Shown here one piece after another: positions 11,652-23,185 of a stretch of 64,000 nucleotides of DNA. The DNA is from Isoetes taiwanensis. Its lineage: Eukaryota > Streptophyta > Lycopodiopsida > Isoetales > Isoetaceae. Position numbers and translations under genes: made by a program. Numbering within the stretch: position 1 is the stretch's first letter; every line of letters begins with the position of its first letter. Below the pieces are notes generated by a model, which worked only from the letters and a program-made list of their open reading frames with translations, searched no databases and was not told where the DNA came from. The DNA lies in contig JAJEKV010000011.1 of the NCBI GenBank assembly GCA_021234155.1, positions 17,376,677-17,440,676 on the forward strand. Reading direction: 5' to 3'.

Positions 11652-11998
11652 TAGATTTGGTGCTAGTTTGCTAAATGCAATCGAAGTTTATAAAGGAGGA
11701 CCTGGTTTTCAAATATGGGAGAATCATGTCATGCACATCTTGGAAGTTGAGTAGTTATGGGTTGATCCTAGTGGAATGATAATGTTGTAGCGACAAGTTA
11801 TGGTGCAACTTAGCCACAAGTGTTGCAGCTGCTAGTTCAACTGCAAGAGGAACTGTTGGAGAAACGTCTTCTGGAGGATTTGGTGACACTCAAAGTGGAG
11901 GTTGAAGTGGAGGTTCTATTGCAACTAGAGTAGCAAAAATAAGGGAAGCAAAAGGGATGATTTGCAGCAAAGTGGGATCTACCATTATGCTAAATGAC
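11652..11998 (+). pseudogene. Copia gag relic (right arm)
   Basis: One frame reads GASLLNAIEVYKGGPGFQIW, then HILEVE, a TAG stop, LWVDPSG, and further on TRVAKIREAKGMICSKVGS. The order matches the gag of the Copia element at 35295-38823 (GASLLNGINIFEGEAGFQAW, later GKLQEARVIISSKLSSS). It starts 46 bases after a primer-binding-site-like TTTGGTATCAAAG at 11610. The gag match ends near 12000, where a 52-bp repeat and then the oxidoreductase promoter region begin. Confidence 0.7.
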
Positions 11999-12000
11999 GG

Positions 12001-12104
12001 AGGTATGTTAGATTCCTAGACACATAGTTTATTTATAGGTGCCGGAAAACCGAGGTATGTTAGATTCCTAGACACTTAGTTTATTTATAGGTGCCGGAAA
12101 ACCA
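12001..12104 (+). repeat. 52-bp tandem repeat, two copies, upstream of oxidoreductase exon 1
   Basis: Two copies start with AGGTATGTTAGATTCCTAG at 12001 and 12053. The left arm has a different copy arrangement at about 1500-1640. The repeat lies 80-180 bp upstream of the start codon and so overlaps the probable promoter. Confidence 0.75.
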
Positions 12105-12183
12105 AATTTAAACAATAGATATAAGATAGATTTGGAATACGAAAAGCCTTTTGAGTTTTCCAATGGTCTGATTAACGCTGAAA

Positions 12184-14001
12184 ATGAAGGCAATAGTGAT
12201 TACCACGCCAGGGCCGCCGGAGGTTTTACAGCTCCACGAGGTCCCTAATCCAGAGCTTCCCCCTCACCATGTCCTCGTTAAGGTATTTGCTGCCGGAATT
12301 AATCGCGCAGATGTCGTCCAGAGGCAGGGTCGCTATCCCCCCTCCTCCCGGAGCACCCCTATATCCTGGTCTTGAGTGTTCTGGAGTAATTGAAGAGCTC
12401 GGTGAAGGTGTTGGACTTGAATGGAAAGTTGGCGACCAGGTACCTGAGTCTACTACCCTTTTCCTTTGTCTCTAATGCTTGCAAAAAGACATGCAAACTG
12501 AAAAAAATTCAATTCTGCCATTCTATTCATATCGAATTTATTGAGCTTATGCTTCAGGTCTGTGCATTACTTGGGGGTGGAGGATATGCAGAAAAAGTAG
12601 CCGTTCCTATTGGCCAGCTGTTGCCCATTCCAAAGGGTGTATCTCTGCAGAATGCTGCAGCTCTTCCTGAGGTGGCATGCACAGTTTGGTCTACTGTGTT
12701 TATGACATCTCGTTTATCTGCCGGGGAAAGTTTTCTTGTAAGTGTGTCACTTATGTTGTATTTTGATGCTATGGTACTAATCAATTCACATTCCCCTATT
12801 ATTGATGTATAAGATGATTGAGAAGTTTTTGAAGTGTGGCATTCCTAAAAATTGGCCTGCTATTTGTCATGTTGATAGGTAGAACTATATCTATTATATT
12901 TGAAATTCCTTAAATACATCGAGTTGAATTTGGTAACTTTTCAGGTGCATGGTGGTTCAAGTGGTATTGGCACATTTGCTATTCAAATGGCAAAATATGT
13001 TGGGGCGCGAGTATTTTGTACAGCAGGTATATATGTTAGATAAATAATAATATTTTCCATTATCCTGATGAGATATTCACTATCAGGTTCTGATGAGAAG
13101 TTAGAGCAGTGTAGAGAGCTTGGAGCAGATGTAATTATCAACTATAAAAATGAAGACTTTGTAAACCGGGTAAAGAATGAGACAAATGGAAAAGGTATGT
13201 TCCAAATGGCAGTCGAGAAAATTAAATTAAATTGAGGAAGAGCAACAAATGATCTTAGTTTGCCGTTGACCATAAAAAATCAGGCACTTATTAAAAGAGG
13301 CATCGAGAATTAAGAAAATGCTTCTATCTAGAATTTTTCCACATTACTTTTATATTATAGCGTAATAATCTGTATATGCTGCTAACATGCAAACCTTCTT
13401 GCTTAACTCGAACTTGTTTGAGAGAAGAATGTTCGGCAATTTGATTGCCAGCTAACAAGGACCCAACTTTGTAGTCTAAGCTGCATGGTCACAAATTGCT
13501 GCTGTGCATTCATCTATTAAAGGGTCGCATTTCACTTTATTTCATTTATTTCATTCTTGTCATGACAACAGGAGTCAATGTAATTTTGGATATAATGGGA
13601 GCCACATACTTTCAAAGGAATTTGGATGCGCTTTCAATGGATGGGCGATTGTTCATGATTGGGTTCCAAGGAGGTTCTGTTGGAGAATTCAACTTACTAC
13701 CCATCATGGGAAAGCGTTTAACAATTTCTGGTATGCTCTGTTATTTAGATTAACTTGTGTGGTTTGGCTGTAAAATTAGTATGGTTTTGATACAGCGGCA
13801 GGACTACGAAGCCGAACAGCAGAAAATAAAGCTCAAATTGTAGCAGAGGTAAGAGCTACCGTGTGGCCTGCTATTGAACAAGGTAAAGTGAAACCACTTG
13901 TCTATAAGACTTTTCCTTTAGAAAAGGCAGCAGATGCGCACCGGGTTCTTGAGTCCAGTGTTCATACTGGAAAAATATTACTAACTATACTAACAACTTA
14001 G
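12184..14001 (+). CDS. NAD(P)H:quinone oxidoreductase, zeta-crystallin/PIG3 type, right copy (six exons, exon 1 frameshifted)
   Basis: Six exons can be read: 12184-12439, 12558-12737, 12945-13026, 13087-13194, 13572-13730 and 13796-14001 (stop TAG). All introns are GT-AG. Without the frameshift they give about 329 residues, the usual family length. The protein has an N-terminal GroES-like domain, a Rossmann domain with HGGSSGIGTFAIQMAK and GVNVILDIMGATYF, and a C-terminal VWPAIEQGKVKPLVYKTFPL segment, as in quinone oxidoreductases that use NADPH. Exon 1 has one extra C in a C-run near 12342 compared with the left copy, so the frame breaks after GRYPP. A start at 12269 would restore the downstream frame but would lose the normal N-terminus. 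The apparent donor GTAAG at 13849 is read through as coding, which gives the expected C-terminus. Confidence 0.8.
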
Positions 14002-14505
14002 CTCTTTATAATGGTGTTATAATCTCAGAAACATATATTTCGATGTGATATATATCTTATAATGCTCATTCATAATCTATTTGTTACTCCAAAAGTCTTT
14101 TTAACCTTTTGCTTGTATCAGAACCTGGTGGATTAAGTTCTAAGCTAAATGAGAAGTGCAACCATGGCTGATGGCTCTATTTTTTCAATATCATAAGAAC
14201 CTAAAAACAAACATCATATTGCCAGATTTCTGTATGCTTGTTGCCATTCTCACGCAGCAAGAAACTTCTTATGTTGTGGACTGTGAACTAGATAGAAGTA
14301 TACCACATGTTTGAGCGCAATCTTGTTTTGGTTCACATTAATATTGTTTTTGCATGATCTTGGTTCTACTAACAAAATAACCTGATTGTGTGGTCAAAAT
14401 AGTGGGCTTCTAGTTTGGGAGTTGTGTTTGATGTCACAAGCAAGAGCTTGCCATAATATTTGCCAAGCAACGTCTCTTTATCTTTTTTTTTTTTTTTCTA
14501 ATATA
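14002..14505. other. 3' flank of the oxidoreductase gene, no other gene seen
   Basis: AT-rich sequence with probable polyadenylation context after the stop. A run of T at 14482-14498 borders the next composite repeat. Confidence 0.4.
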
Positions 14506-14509
14506 ATAA

Positions 14510-15835
14510 AAAAATAGCGTTTGTTTGTGAGTCTGTATTTCATGGCCCATCGACGGTGGAGGATGCGCCACTTGTGTGATCTCGGCCCTCTTTATCCCTC
14601 CCACCCACTTTAAAACTTCTTGGTTTTGGAGGGGATTTGAACCGTGGTCCTTGCCCCTTAAACCCCCATTCTTAGTTTCTTGAAAAAAAATAGAAGTCCA
14701 CATAGTTAAAGGCGAGGGCCAAATAATTCAAGGATGCTCTATGATGTTCTAGAACGTTCTAGATTGCTCTGGAATTTTTCATCATATAGTTAAAGGCAAA
14801 GGCTAAATAATTCAAGGATGCTCTAGGATGTTTTAGAATGTTCTAGATGGCTCTAGAATCTTTTAGAATCTTTTAAAATGTCCTAAAATGTTCAAGATGC
14901 TCATGTTAAGGATCTCGGTCTGAAAATAGAAAGTTCTTTGAGACTTTGGAAGTGCTTAAAAGTAGAATGTTCTGGAATGTTTCAGATGCTCATGGGTAAG
15001 CACCTCAGTTTAAAAATAATAAGTTTTTTGAAATTTTTCTTACACTCAAAATAGAATGTTCTAGAATGTTTCACATGCTTAGGGTAAACAACTCAGTCTA
15101 CAAATAGTAAGTTTCGTTAAACTTTGCAAATGCTCAAAATAGAATGTTCTGGAATGTTCTAGATACTCATGGCTAAGCACCTCAGTCTAAAAATAGTATT
15201 TTTTAAAAAACATTGCAAATACTCACAATAGAATGTTCTAGAATGTTTCAGATGCATTTGAGTAAGCATCTCAGTCTAAAAAATAGAAGGTTTTTTGAAA
15301 TTTTGCACACTCAAAATAGAATTTTCTAGAATGTTCCACATGCTTAGAAAAAACACCTCCGTCTAAAAATAGAAAGTTTTTTTAAACTTTGCATGCAAGA
15401 AATAGCGTCCGTCTGTGAGTCTGTATTTTATGACCGATCGACGGTAGAGGATACATCACCTGGCACGATCTCGGCCCTCCTTATCCTCCCCCACCTAACT
15501 TCTTGATTGTGGAAGGGATTTGAACCCTGATCCTTGCCTTTCAAACCCCTCATCCTTACCACTAGACCAAGCATTGATTTCTTGAAAAAAATGGAAGTTC
15601 ACATATAGTTAAAGCGAGGGCTAAATAATTCAACGATGCTCTAGGATGTCCTAGAATGCTCTAGATGACTCCGAAATCTTCTAGAATCTTCTAAAATGTC
15701 CTAGTAATGTAATAAAAAAAAAAAATATCGCGTGATCACGAATGTAACTCCACCCCTATCAACGGCCTGCGTGGTGCCAGTTGGTGTGATCCAGCTAGTT
15801 GTAACGTGCTATCGCAAACACCGCGTGGCGCGATC
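14510..15835. repeat. composite repeat, copy 2
   Basis: It has the same block order as 10000-11110: TAATATAATAAAAAAATAGCG at 14499, tRNA-like block (B box 14634-14643), TTCTAGA lead (14740-14900), 88-89 bp array (14963-15400), AAATAGCGTCCGTCTGTGAG at 15402, tRNA-like block (15505-15572), and GATCACGAATGTAACTCC at 15735-15835. With copy 1 it flanks the right oxidoreductase gene in direct orientation. Confidence 0.75.
14963..15400. repeat. 88-89 bp tandem array, copy 2
   Basis: TAGAATGTTCT-GAATGTT starts at 14963, 15052, 15140, 15229 and 15317, giving periods of 89, 88, 89 and 88. Confidence 0.85.
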
Positions 15836-15887
15836 CCAGGTCCCTCTTCTTTCTTCTACTCCTATGCAAAATGTTATGTTGTGTGGG

Positions 15888-16010
15888 AGATTCGAACCCA
15901 AGTTTGGCCCCCAAGACAAGCCCCAACCACTAGACTAAGCATTTCTTTTTCTTCGAACCCAAGTCTGCCCCCCAAAACCCCAGTACCAACCACTAGACTA
16001 AGCATTTCGT
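15888..16010 (-). mobile_element. dimeric tRNA-like pol III promoter (SINE head, two units)
   Basis: On the minus strand AAATGCTTAGTCTAGTGGTT with a GGGTTCGAA B box occurs twice in tandem: A box at 15990-16002 with B box at 15952-15960, then A box at 15927-15937 with B box at 15889-15898. Unit spacing is about 62 bp. The heads resemble Glu/Gly/Asp-type tRNAs in TCTAGTGGTT but cannot form full tRNAs. Confidence 0.6.
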
Positions 16011-16164
16011 CTTCTTCTTCAAAATAAACGGCTCACATATAGTTAAGGTTATTACTATAGGCATATGTGTGCATGCCTCGTACAGCTATCAAAGGCTAGA
16101 ATGTTGCCACATGGGATGATCTTGGCCATGGTTAAGTCATCTATTCAAAAATAATATTTAACAT

Positions 16165-16790
16165 CCTCCTATATAATAAAGAAATAGCGTTCGTGAGTCT
16201 GTCAGTCTAAAAATAAGTATTTTGAAACTTTGTAAATACTCAAAATAGAATATTCTAGAATATGTGAGTCAGCTTCTCATTATATAAAGAAAATCTATAA
16301 CCTCAGTCCATTTGCAAGTTTTTCTGAAACTTTGCAAGGAGTCAAAATTTCTAGATGCTGTGGGTAAGCACCTTAGTCTAAAAATAGAATGTTTTCTGAA
16401 ATTTCTCATACAATTAAAAGAAAATATTCTGGAATGTTCCAGATGCTCATGGGTAGACACCTCAGCAAAAAATAGAAGTTTTTTTGAAACTTTGCAAAAA
16501 AAATCAAGATAGGATGTTCTAGATAATTCTAGAGGATTCTAGATGCTCATGAATAAGCACCTCAGTCTAAAAATAAAAAGTTTGTTAAAAAATTGCAAAG
16601 AGGCAAAGTAGAATGTTTTACATGCTCAAAGATGCTCAGTTGCTCTGGGCAAGCAGCCCAGTTCAAAAAAAAAAAGTCTCATGGGTAAGGCCCTCAGTCT
16701 AAAAATAGATTTTTTTTTTCAAACTTTTCAAAAGCCCAAAATAGAATGTTCTGGAATGTTCTAGGCGCTCATGGGTAGGTCTCTTGTGTC
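16165..16790. repeat. degenerate relative of the 88-89 bp array
   Basis: It begins with TCCTATATAATAAAGAAATAGCG and then runs into units with CTGGAATGTTCCAGATGCTCATGGG and CAGTCTAAAAATAG. Spacing is irregular and copies are diverged. Confidence 0.6.
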
Positions 16791-16958
16791 CAAATCTGTC
16801 TTTATCACTGTTTGACCGATGGATATTTTGATCCATTGTTAAGTGTTGCACCGCCTTTCTGATACTATATAAGCAGGCTAATCTAGTGGGGTTTTAAGTA
16901 GTTTTGGTGTTGTCCTGGCTTCGGTTTCGTGCATTGTTGAATGATGTATAGTACCCGA

Positions 16959-19900
16959 CACAAGGCACCCAAAAATAAAACCATTATAGGTTTTTTCCTT
17001 GGTTATACATAGAAGACCGTTCCAAAAAACCAATGCGTCTTTGGGGGTTAATTTCATTAAAAACATTACACGGCTAAAGTATGTGCTTTCTTTAGATGCT
17101 TTGTTGAAATGGTATTTTGACAGAGTAATAATCAATTGTTCATTGATAGTGTTCATTTATATGGTTTTTTAACGTGTTTAATCAGCGTTGTTTAATAGCA
17201 TGGTTCATGTATATGGTTTGTTAATGTGGTATAGCTTGGTGGTAATGAGACTCGGTTTGATATAGTGTTATGTAATGTGGTTCTTAAAGTGTTAAATTGG
17301 TATGGCTAAGTATTATGATAAATTTGTATGGTTCGCATTATGTTAAAATGACATAGGCCGCATATGTTTACTAGTCCAAAGCATTCCCATTTTTGTTCAT
17401 TTAAACCATATAGGGTTTGTAGTAGAATGCAATGGTGTTTTTAATGAGGTTTGGGTTATAGATAATTGGTGCTTTAGTGTCCAAAGCATTGTTACTTTTT
17501 TGTACTATTGGGATCTAGTGGTTCTTAGTGCTAGGGTTTAGTGGTTTTTACTACTAGCCGGTAGCGATTTCTCAATTCAAACCATAGTAGTTTAACATGT
17601 TACAACATGAATAGTTTTTAACTATTGGTAATTATAAGATATTTTGCCAATATAAGAAATGGTATTTTTTGTACTGCAAGTAAATGAAAGGAGCTCTAAG
17701 GATTTGAACCTTGGTTAAACCATTATCCCCATGTGTTCAAATAAATATAAATAGCACCCTAAATAAGCCACTTCAGAAATCCAGCTTTGAAGCTCCCCAA
17801 CAATCATTTAAAAAGCTACTCTTTCAATTTGTAACTCCAATACTACTACTATAACTCCAATTTGCATTTGTCAATAGCAAATGCAAGAACTAAGTTACGA
17901 AACTCTGAATTCTTTAACTTTGCATCTACTGCTTCGAGCGCGACAACTCCAACACAACTTCTAGTACAGAAAAGACAGGGGCAAGACCATGCTTGATGAG
18001 TAGTAACCGACAATGAAATAAAGATGAAAGCTGAAGGGAAATGAACTAAAACGAATTAGTGCAAAACATCTGCAACACCTCAGACAAATCATTGTGCCAC
18101 ATTTTATTGACACGCATACAAGCAGCTAAATCTATAGAGGGAATATTGGAAAAAAATACTGATAAAGCATACAAAGGGAATATTGAAAAAAAATACTGAT
18201 AAAGCATACAAGACTAACTTAAGAAGGAAAAAGTTGGCAAGGAAATCTTCTATAGAAATAAAAGCAGTGAAATACGTACAGCAGATACATGCAGGCTAAA
18301 AACTTGCCAGGCTCGCACCTCTTTAATGTTTTTTGTTTGGAAGAGGAAATCACACATACCTTTGATTACTGGCCAGAGACAATCTTTAGGACATGTTAGG
18401 TGCTGCACTATAAATCACATGAAGGAAAGCCATGTCATGAACAAAAAACCTGTATAGCTAATATACAAGACACTCCATATAATGAACTAGAATGTATGCT
18501 GATGATAAAGGAAAACCTCTCTTTGTTGCTAATTCAATTGATGATATGCAATTGAAGACCTAAGAAAAGGAACTAATATATGCAAGACTGACTCCAATAA
18601 GATGTTCTAAACTGAATTATGTAGATTTACCTTAATAATGAACCATCTCCATGGTTGACAAACAAAAAGGTAAAAGCAAATGAATGTGTGCCATTAAGAG
18701 AACACATGACTCAAACTACCTTATATGCACTGGCCGTTTCAGACAAAACCATAATAGGAAACAAAATGTGACCTGGTAATAGGGATCGAAGACTTCGTTT
18801 CTTGAAGCCCAAAGCCAGCATATTTAAATGTTTTGGATCTCTGCATCATATTATGTGAATGCTTGAAACTACAAAAAAGATATTAAAAAAAATCATTTGT
18901 GGGCAAAAGCAATGGTTTCTATGTCTAAATCTCAGTTCTGTCAGTTCTTCCGTCTACATATCCAATTCGTTTGCATCTAATCAAAACCATTCTTTCATGT
19001 GCATTTATACTAATCTGAATATTATGTGTTAACTATTACCTGGTATGAAAGATTAGAGCAAACCTAGAAGCTAAAATAATAAATTCGGCCTTTGTCAAAG
19101 CCAAAATCGATTGGTCTAAGCTTTGTGGATCCCTGCAAAAAAAAAAAACCCATCTACCTATTGTAAGGCCTGCAAACGACCCCAACACCATCTAAACGCC
19201 ATAGCCTTGACCTGGAGGAAACTTGAAGCTCTGGAGCAGTGCGGCCCAAGTTCCGGCCGATTCCTTGCCGTGCGTTTTGAGGAGGAGATCAGTTGCCCTA
19301 ACGTAACAGTTCTTGTCCTAAATCGAAACCTAACTAAATAAATATCAAAAGCAATTTTTTTAAAACATGAATAAATATATAAGTGTAAAAGCATAACACT
19401 AGAGTCGCCTTTTTTGCCTGGCGTGCATTTCTATGGCGACACGTGGCAAACCCAATACTGTGAAATGAAAGTAGGGTGCCCCCATTTTGCACAACCGGTT
19501 CTCTAGGTCAAATTTTAGGGTTCTTAAATTAAGTTTTAGGGTTCTCTATGTTAACCGCCTTGTTCCTCCATAATTGAAGAATAGCTATAGCCAAAACGCA
19601 AAGGTCTTACATCTACTTCAATAAAACCGTCCCACAAAAATCCATTTCTTTCCTGAGCTAAAGGAAGCAGGAGGTTCTAGTATAGAAGAAGAGTCTAGAT
19701 TTTGAGCTTGAATATCATACTGCCTGGACAAAGACATGCTCCGTCACCGGTTCTTACGGCCAAGTGTACCCTGCCACTTCATCTTTAAAGCTTTCGTGGT
19801 ACTTATCAGACTTGTATTGATCGATATTGAAATGTTTTGAACCTAACAATGAGCATACCCATAGAAGCAGCAGAGAAGCAGCATGCCATTATCTAGAAGT

Positions 19901-22022
19901 AACAAATTATCATTTCACATATTATATACTGTAAAATTAATGTTCTCTCCCTCTATCTCTCTCAAATTGAATTTCAGCAACTGAAATCGCTACTGCATTT
20001 ATTGAACATTTATTGTTATGAAATGTTATGTGGAGTCCATCTCAAGTTTTTGGGTACTCCATGTTATTGCAGAATGTTCTTGACAGATGGAGCTCTACAT
20101 TTTTTGCAAATCTATCGCAAATTGTAAAAGGCGGTCATGACTTGGACATTGGCAAACCATGTGGTATACTCATGATATGTCTGGCAGGATCTATGCTATG
20201 ATGCAAACTGGAAAGGCTGAGTTTGATATGCGATTCTTTTGCGCATGCTAGCTGAGGGTTGTGATCAGTGTCAGCCACTGCTAGTTCGTCCACAGAAGAA
20301 GAGGACAAACAAGTCGATGTGATGTATGAGTCCTTCTGAATTGGGTCCTTGTAGAAGGGACTTGTTATCCAGTCTCAAGCTGCGCATATATTTGTGATTC
20401 AAACATACATGTGGCAACAGATATGGCTTTCGTTTATTTAACCCCAAATTACTTTCATTTGTTTCGTTCTCAATATCACAAATGATCTAGAAGAAACAAA
20501 CTTTAACATTTAAAATAATAATACCCAAAGATAATGAATGCAAATCCACAACTACAAAATCAGTTTGATGTCTTCACACTGACTATGTAGTTTTGAGGCT
20601 TAATTTTTGCTCCTCAGCGTACATATGTTGCAGGGTAAAATAAATCAATCTAAGACCACACTCAATGGGAAAATAGCTGAATGTTAAGGTAATTAGCATT
20701 CAATCCTCCACATCAGTTTCTTAAAAAGTTTTCTGGCCCAGATTGTGTGAGAGGGAATATGCTGTTTAATATACCTAGACTCGAAGGCCATAAGTGTGTT
20801 ATGGCATAACAGTGTGGATCACTCAGTGAAGTACAAGTATTTCATAACTACTTCAACATGATGATCTTGTTGAAAAAGGCAAATTTTGTTTGAATTATTT
20901 TCATACATAGAAACTATTTATGGCTTCCTCCCCCTCCGGAGCAAATGTATGTCATTATCTCAAACTTGACAGACTGAACGTCAAACATTATTGAGTACCT
21001 ATGTATTGTTATCATTGAATCAATGGTTCATAGTTAGACACAATCAGACCTAAATACATTTTTACTATTGAACCAGTGGTTGATATTCACACACACTGCT
21101 CACTTAGGTGACGATTATTGGCAATGAATTCAACTACAACAAATGATGATATGAACAACATATTGATTCATAACTCTCTTCCCTCAATATCCTTGATATT
21201 ATATGTAGGGAATCAATGGTGTACTTAATACCTCAGAAATATGCTCATTAAGATTTGGATAATACCACTATAAAATACCATAAAAAAAAAAACTCGACCA
21301 TAGACCATGTTAGCTACTATGTTACAAAGATCGACCAACAAAACCATGTTAAAAACCATTAACAAGTTTAGAATCATATTACCCTAGGAAATTAGATGTA
21401 TCATGTACTAACCATGTCTCCCTTAACAAAAAACCACTAGCATTCTTTCTCAACAGGAAAGTGAAAAACTCAACCACCAAACCATGTTAAAAGCCACTAA
21501 CAATTCGGCAACTCATGTTAGCTTAAAAAATTACGATGAAAAACCTCAAATAAAAAGACATTGTTAAACTATGTCTAGAAACATTATAGTATTTCCAGTC
21601 AAGAACCACTAACATTTTGGCAAGCCATGCTTGTTTAAAGAATCCAAATGAAAAATCACAAAGAAAAGGACTTTGTTAAACCATATATATGAACATTGAA
21701 GTATTGCCAGTTAAAACCACTCTCAAAACCATCTACACGTATAAAAAAACTATTAAGCATGTCTTTCTTACTCTCAATGTTGCAAATTGCATAATTAACC
21801 ACCATGACATGTCAAACTGGTAGCAAAGACCTGGATAAAAACCTTCATCAGTCTCAATTAACCATATAAGAGTATAAACTAGCATGCAAAACCATAGTTC
21901 CATTCTAAAAACCACTATAATAGGTGGATTTTATTAAGGAAAAATATTTTTGCATGGAAACCCACTATCATAGTGGTTTTGTAGTGGTTATCTATGATAG
22001 TTAAATCTTTGGGTGCCTTGTG
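16959..22022. mobile_element. non-autonomous CACTA-like DNA transposon
   Basis: The ends are 15-bp perfect inverted repeats CACAAGGCACCCAAA (16959-16973 and 22008-22022). They are flanked by a 3-bp direct duplication CGA (16956-16958 and 22023-22025). CACTA (En/Spm) elements have CAC...GTG ends and 3-bp duplications. Subterminal regions are rich in short repeats: TATGGTT-type motifs on the left (about 17150-17640) and AACCATG or AACCACTA motifs on the right (about 21290-21990). These are the kind of sites a transposase binds. The 5,064-bp interior has no transposase-like ORF, so movement would depend on an enzyme made elsewhere. Confidence 0.75.
17690..21280. other. interior of the CACTA-like element, no gene recognised
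   Basis: Mostly AT-rich. A local GC-rich patch at about 19130-19330 looks like a gene border or captured exon (minus-strand MAFRWCWGRLQALQ, plus-strand ORF at 19123). No family could be named and neither frame connects to neighbours. Confidence 0.35.
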
Positions 22023-22437
22023 CGAGATATAGTGCCGTATTAGATAGAATACCCTTTAATCCTCCCTAGATATTGATTTAAATTTGGAATCGAAGCCTGT
22101 CATTCTTCAGCGTCTATTCTTCAACATAAGATATGTTTTTGATCTTATTATGGCGCCAAAAATTAGTCTGATGCAATCACTTTTTTTTATGCAAAGCCAT
22201 GCATTTGAGACAAAAATCTCTCCGCTCATTTGTGTTGCGAATCACAATGCAGATGCAAAGCTATTTAGGATTCGTGTTGCTACAAATTTGGATCGGCTTT
22301 GTAAATTTTGTACTGCAAAGTTTGGCTCCAGCGCTGAGGTTTCGGATTTCGCCAATATTTTGGTCCAGAGTGTATTTGCTGCCTTCTACCTATGCAAAAT
22401 AAGGATCCTTCAAAGCATCATGGTTTGCCCCCAAGCT

Positions 22438-22495
22438 CTGTTACGCCCTGCGTGGACGATAAAAATATCTTCCTTCCTTCCTTCCTTCCTTGCAA
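22438..22495 (+). mobile_element. LINE 3' end with (TTCC)n tail, extremely 5'-truncated
   Basis: CGTGGACGATAAAAATATC followed by five TTCC units is nearly the same as the 3' end of the LINE at 2154-3700. Similarity stops a few bases upstream, so only about 50 bp were inserted. Confidence 0.6.
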
Positions 22496-22554
22496 CATGC
22501 TTCCGACAATAATTTGTGTTCTCCAAATTATCTAGTTCTTTGAACTTTCTATTA

Positions 22555-22775
22555 AAGGGCAAAATGGGAGCTCAGCTATGGAGGCCCAGTTCTGGCTTAG
22601 CTCCAGGTTAAGCTCTGAACTTTCCTCTTTTCTTAATTATTTTAGGATGCCTAACAAGGGAATCTTAACTCATAAAAAAGGGCCCAAGCATGTATTAGAT
22701 ATAGAGGCCCAGCCGGTATAGCTCCAAGTTAACTACAGGGATTTAATAACGGACAAAATGGGAGCTCAGCTACTT
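22555..22775. repeat. short direct repeats around a gene-like AT-rich block
   Basis: ACAAAATGGGAGCTCAGCTA-type text occurs at about 22557 and 22754. Between them lies a TAAGCTCTGAACTTT...GCCTAACA block that is related to the tandem pair at 40771-40975. Confidence 0.55.
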
Positions 22776-23185
22776 GAATGTAAATGTCACGTATGAAGAT
22801 ATTTTACTTCAGGTAAGTCTTTAACATAGCAGCAATTTCTATCCATGCTTCATTGCCTTCAACAAGTCTTCTCTTATATTGAAATTAGAGCTAGGTATGA
22901 TCTGCATGTCACATGCAGAGACTGCCAAATAGGTTCTGTATGATTTTTTGTACAGTAGAATGCCCTTTGTAAAATACATGAAAGGTTGTACAATGCCTTT
23001 TGCCAAACACGTAACTATTCTAGAGATGCACCTTTTACAAAAGTTTTGCAGTGTTATGTTATTTATGCATATGTAGATGATGAAAGTCATGAGTTTAAAA
23101 ATGGGGCGATCTTCATATTTTGCATGCACATTCCATGTCTGTGAATATATGACACTATGCACATGGGTGGAATTGCATAATCATA
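22776..23185. other. AT-rich stretch before the macrosatellite, no gene seen
   Basis: Minus-strand ORFs here have no recognisable features. Confidence 0.4.

Larger units (their letters stand above)
11606..13562 (+). repeat. right arm of large inverted repeat
   Basis: This is the partner of 1-2034 in opposite orientation, with a spacer of about 9.5 kb. The match is cut only by the window edge, so the true arm extends further into the oxidoreductase gene. Confidence 0.9.

Noticed and set aside
11076-11674. CRISPR-like look of the 29-bp array and the overlapping ORFs rich in IPPDGIT
   Set aside because: Units are contiguous repeats without unique spacers, the context is eukaryotic and there are no cas genes. 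The peptides are just translations of the repeat.
17695-17740. SINE or tRNA relic from a reversed B box (GGTTCAAATCC)
   Set aside because: No convincing A box or tail at a suitable distance.
22084-22512. 142-aa ORF
   Set aside because: No domain, and it runs through the LINE (TTCC)n tail at its 3' end.
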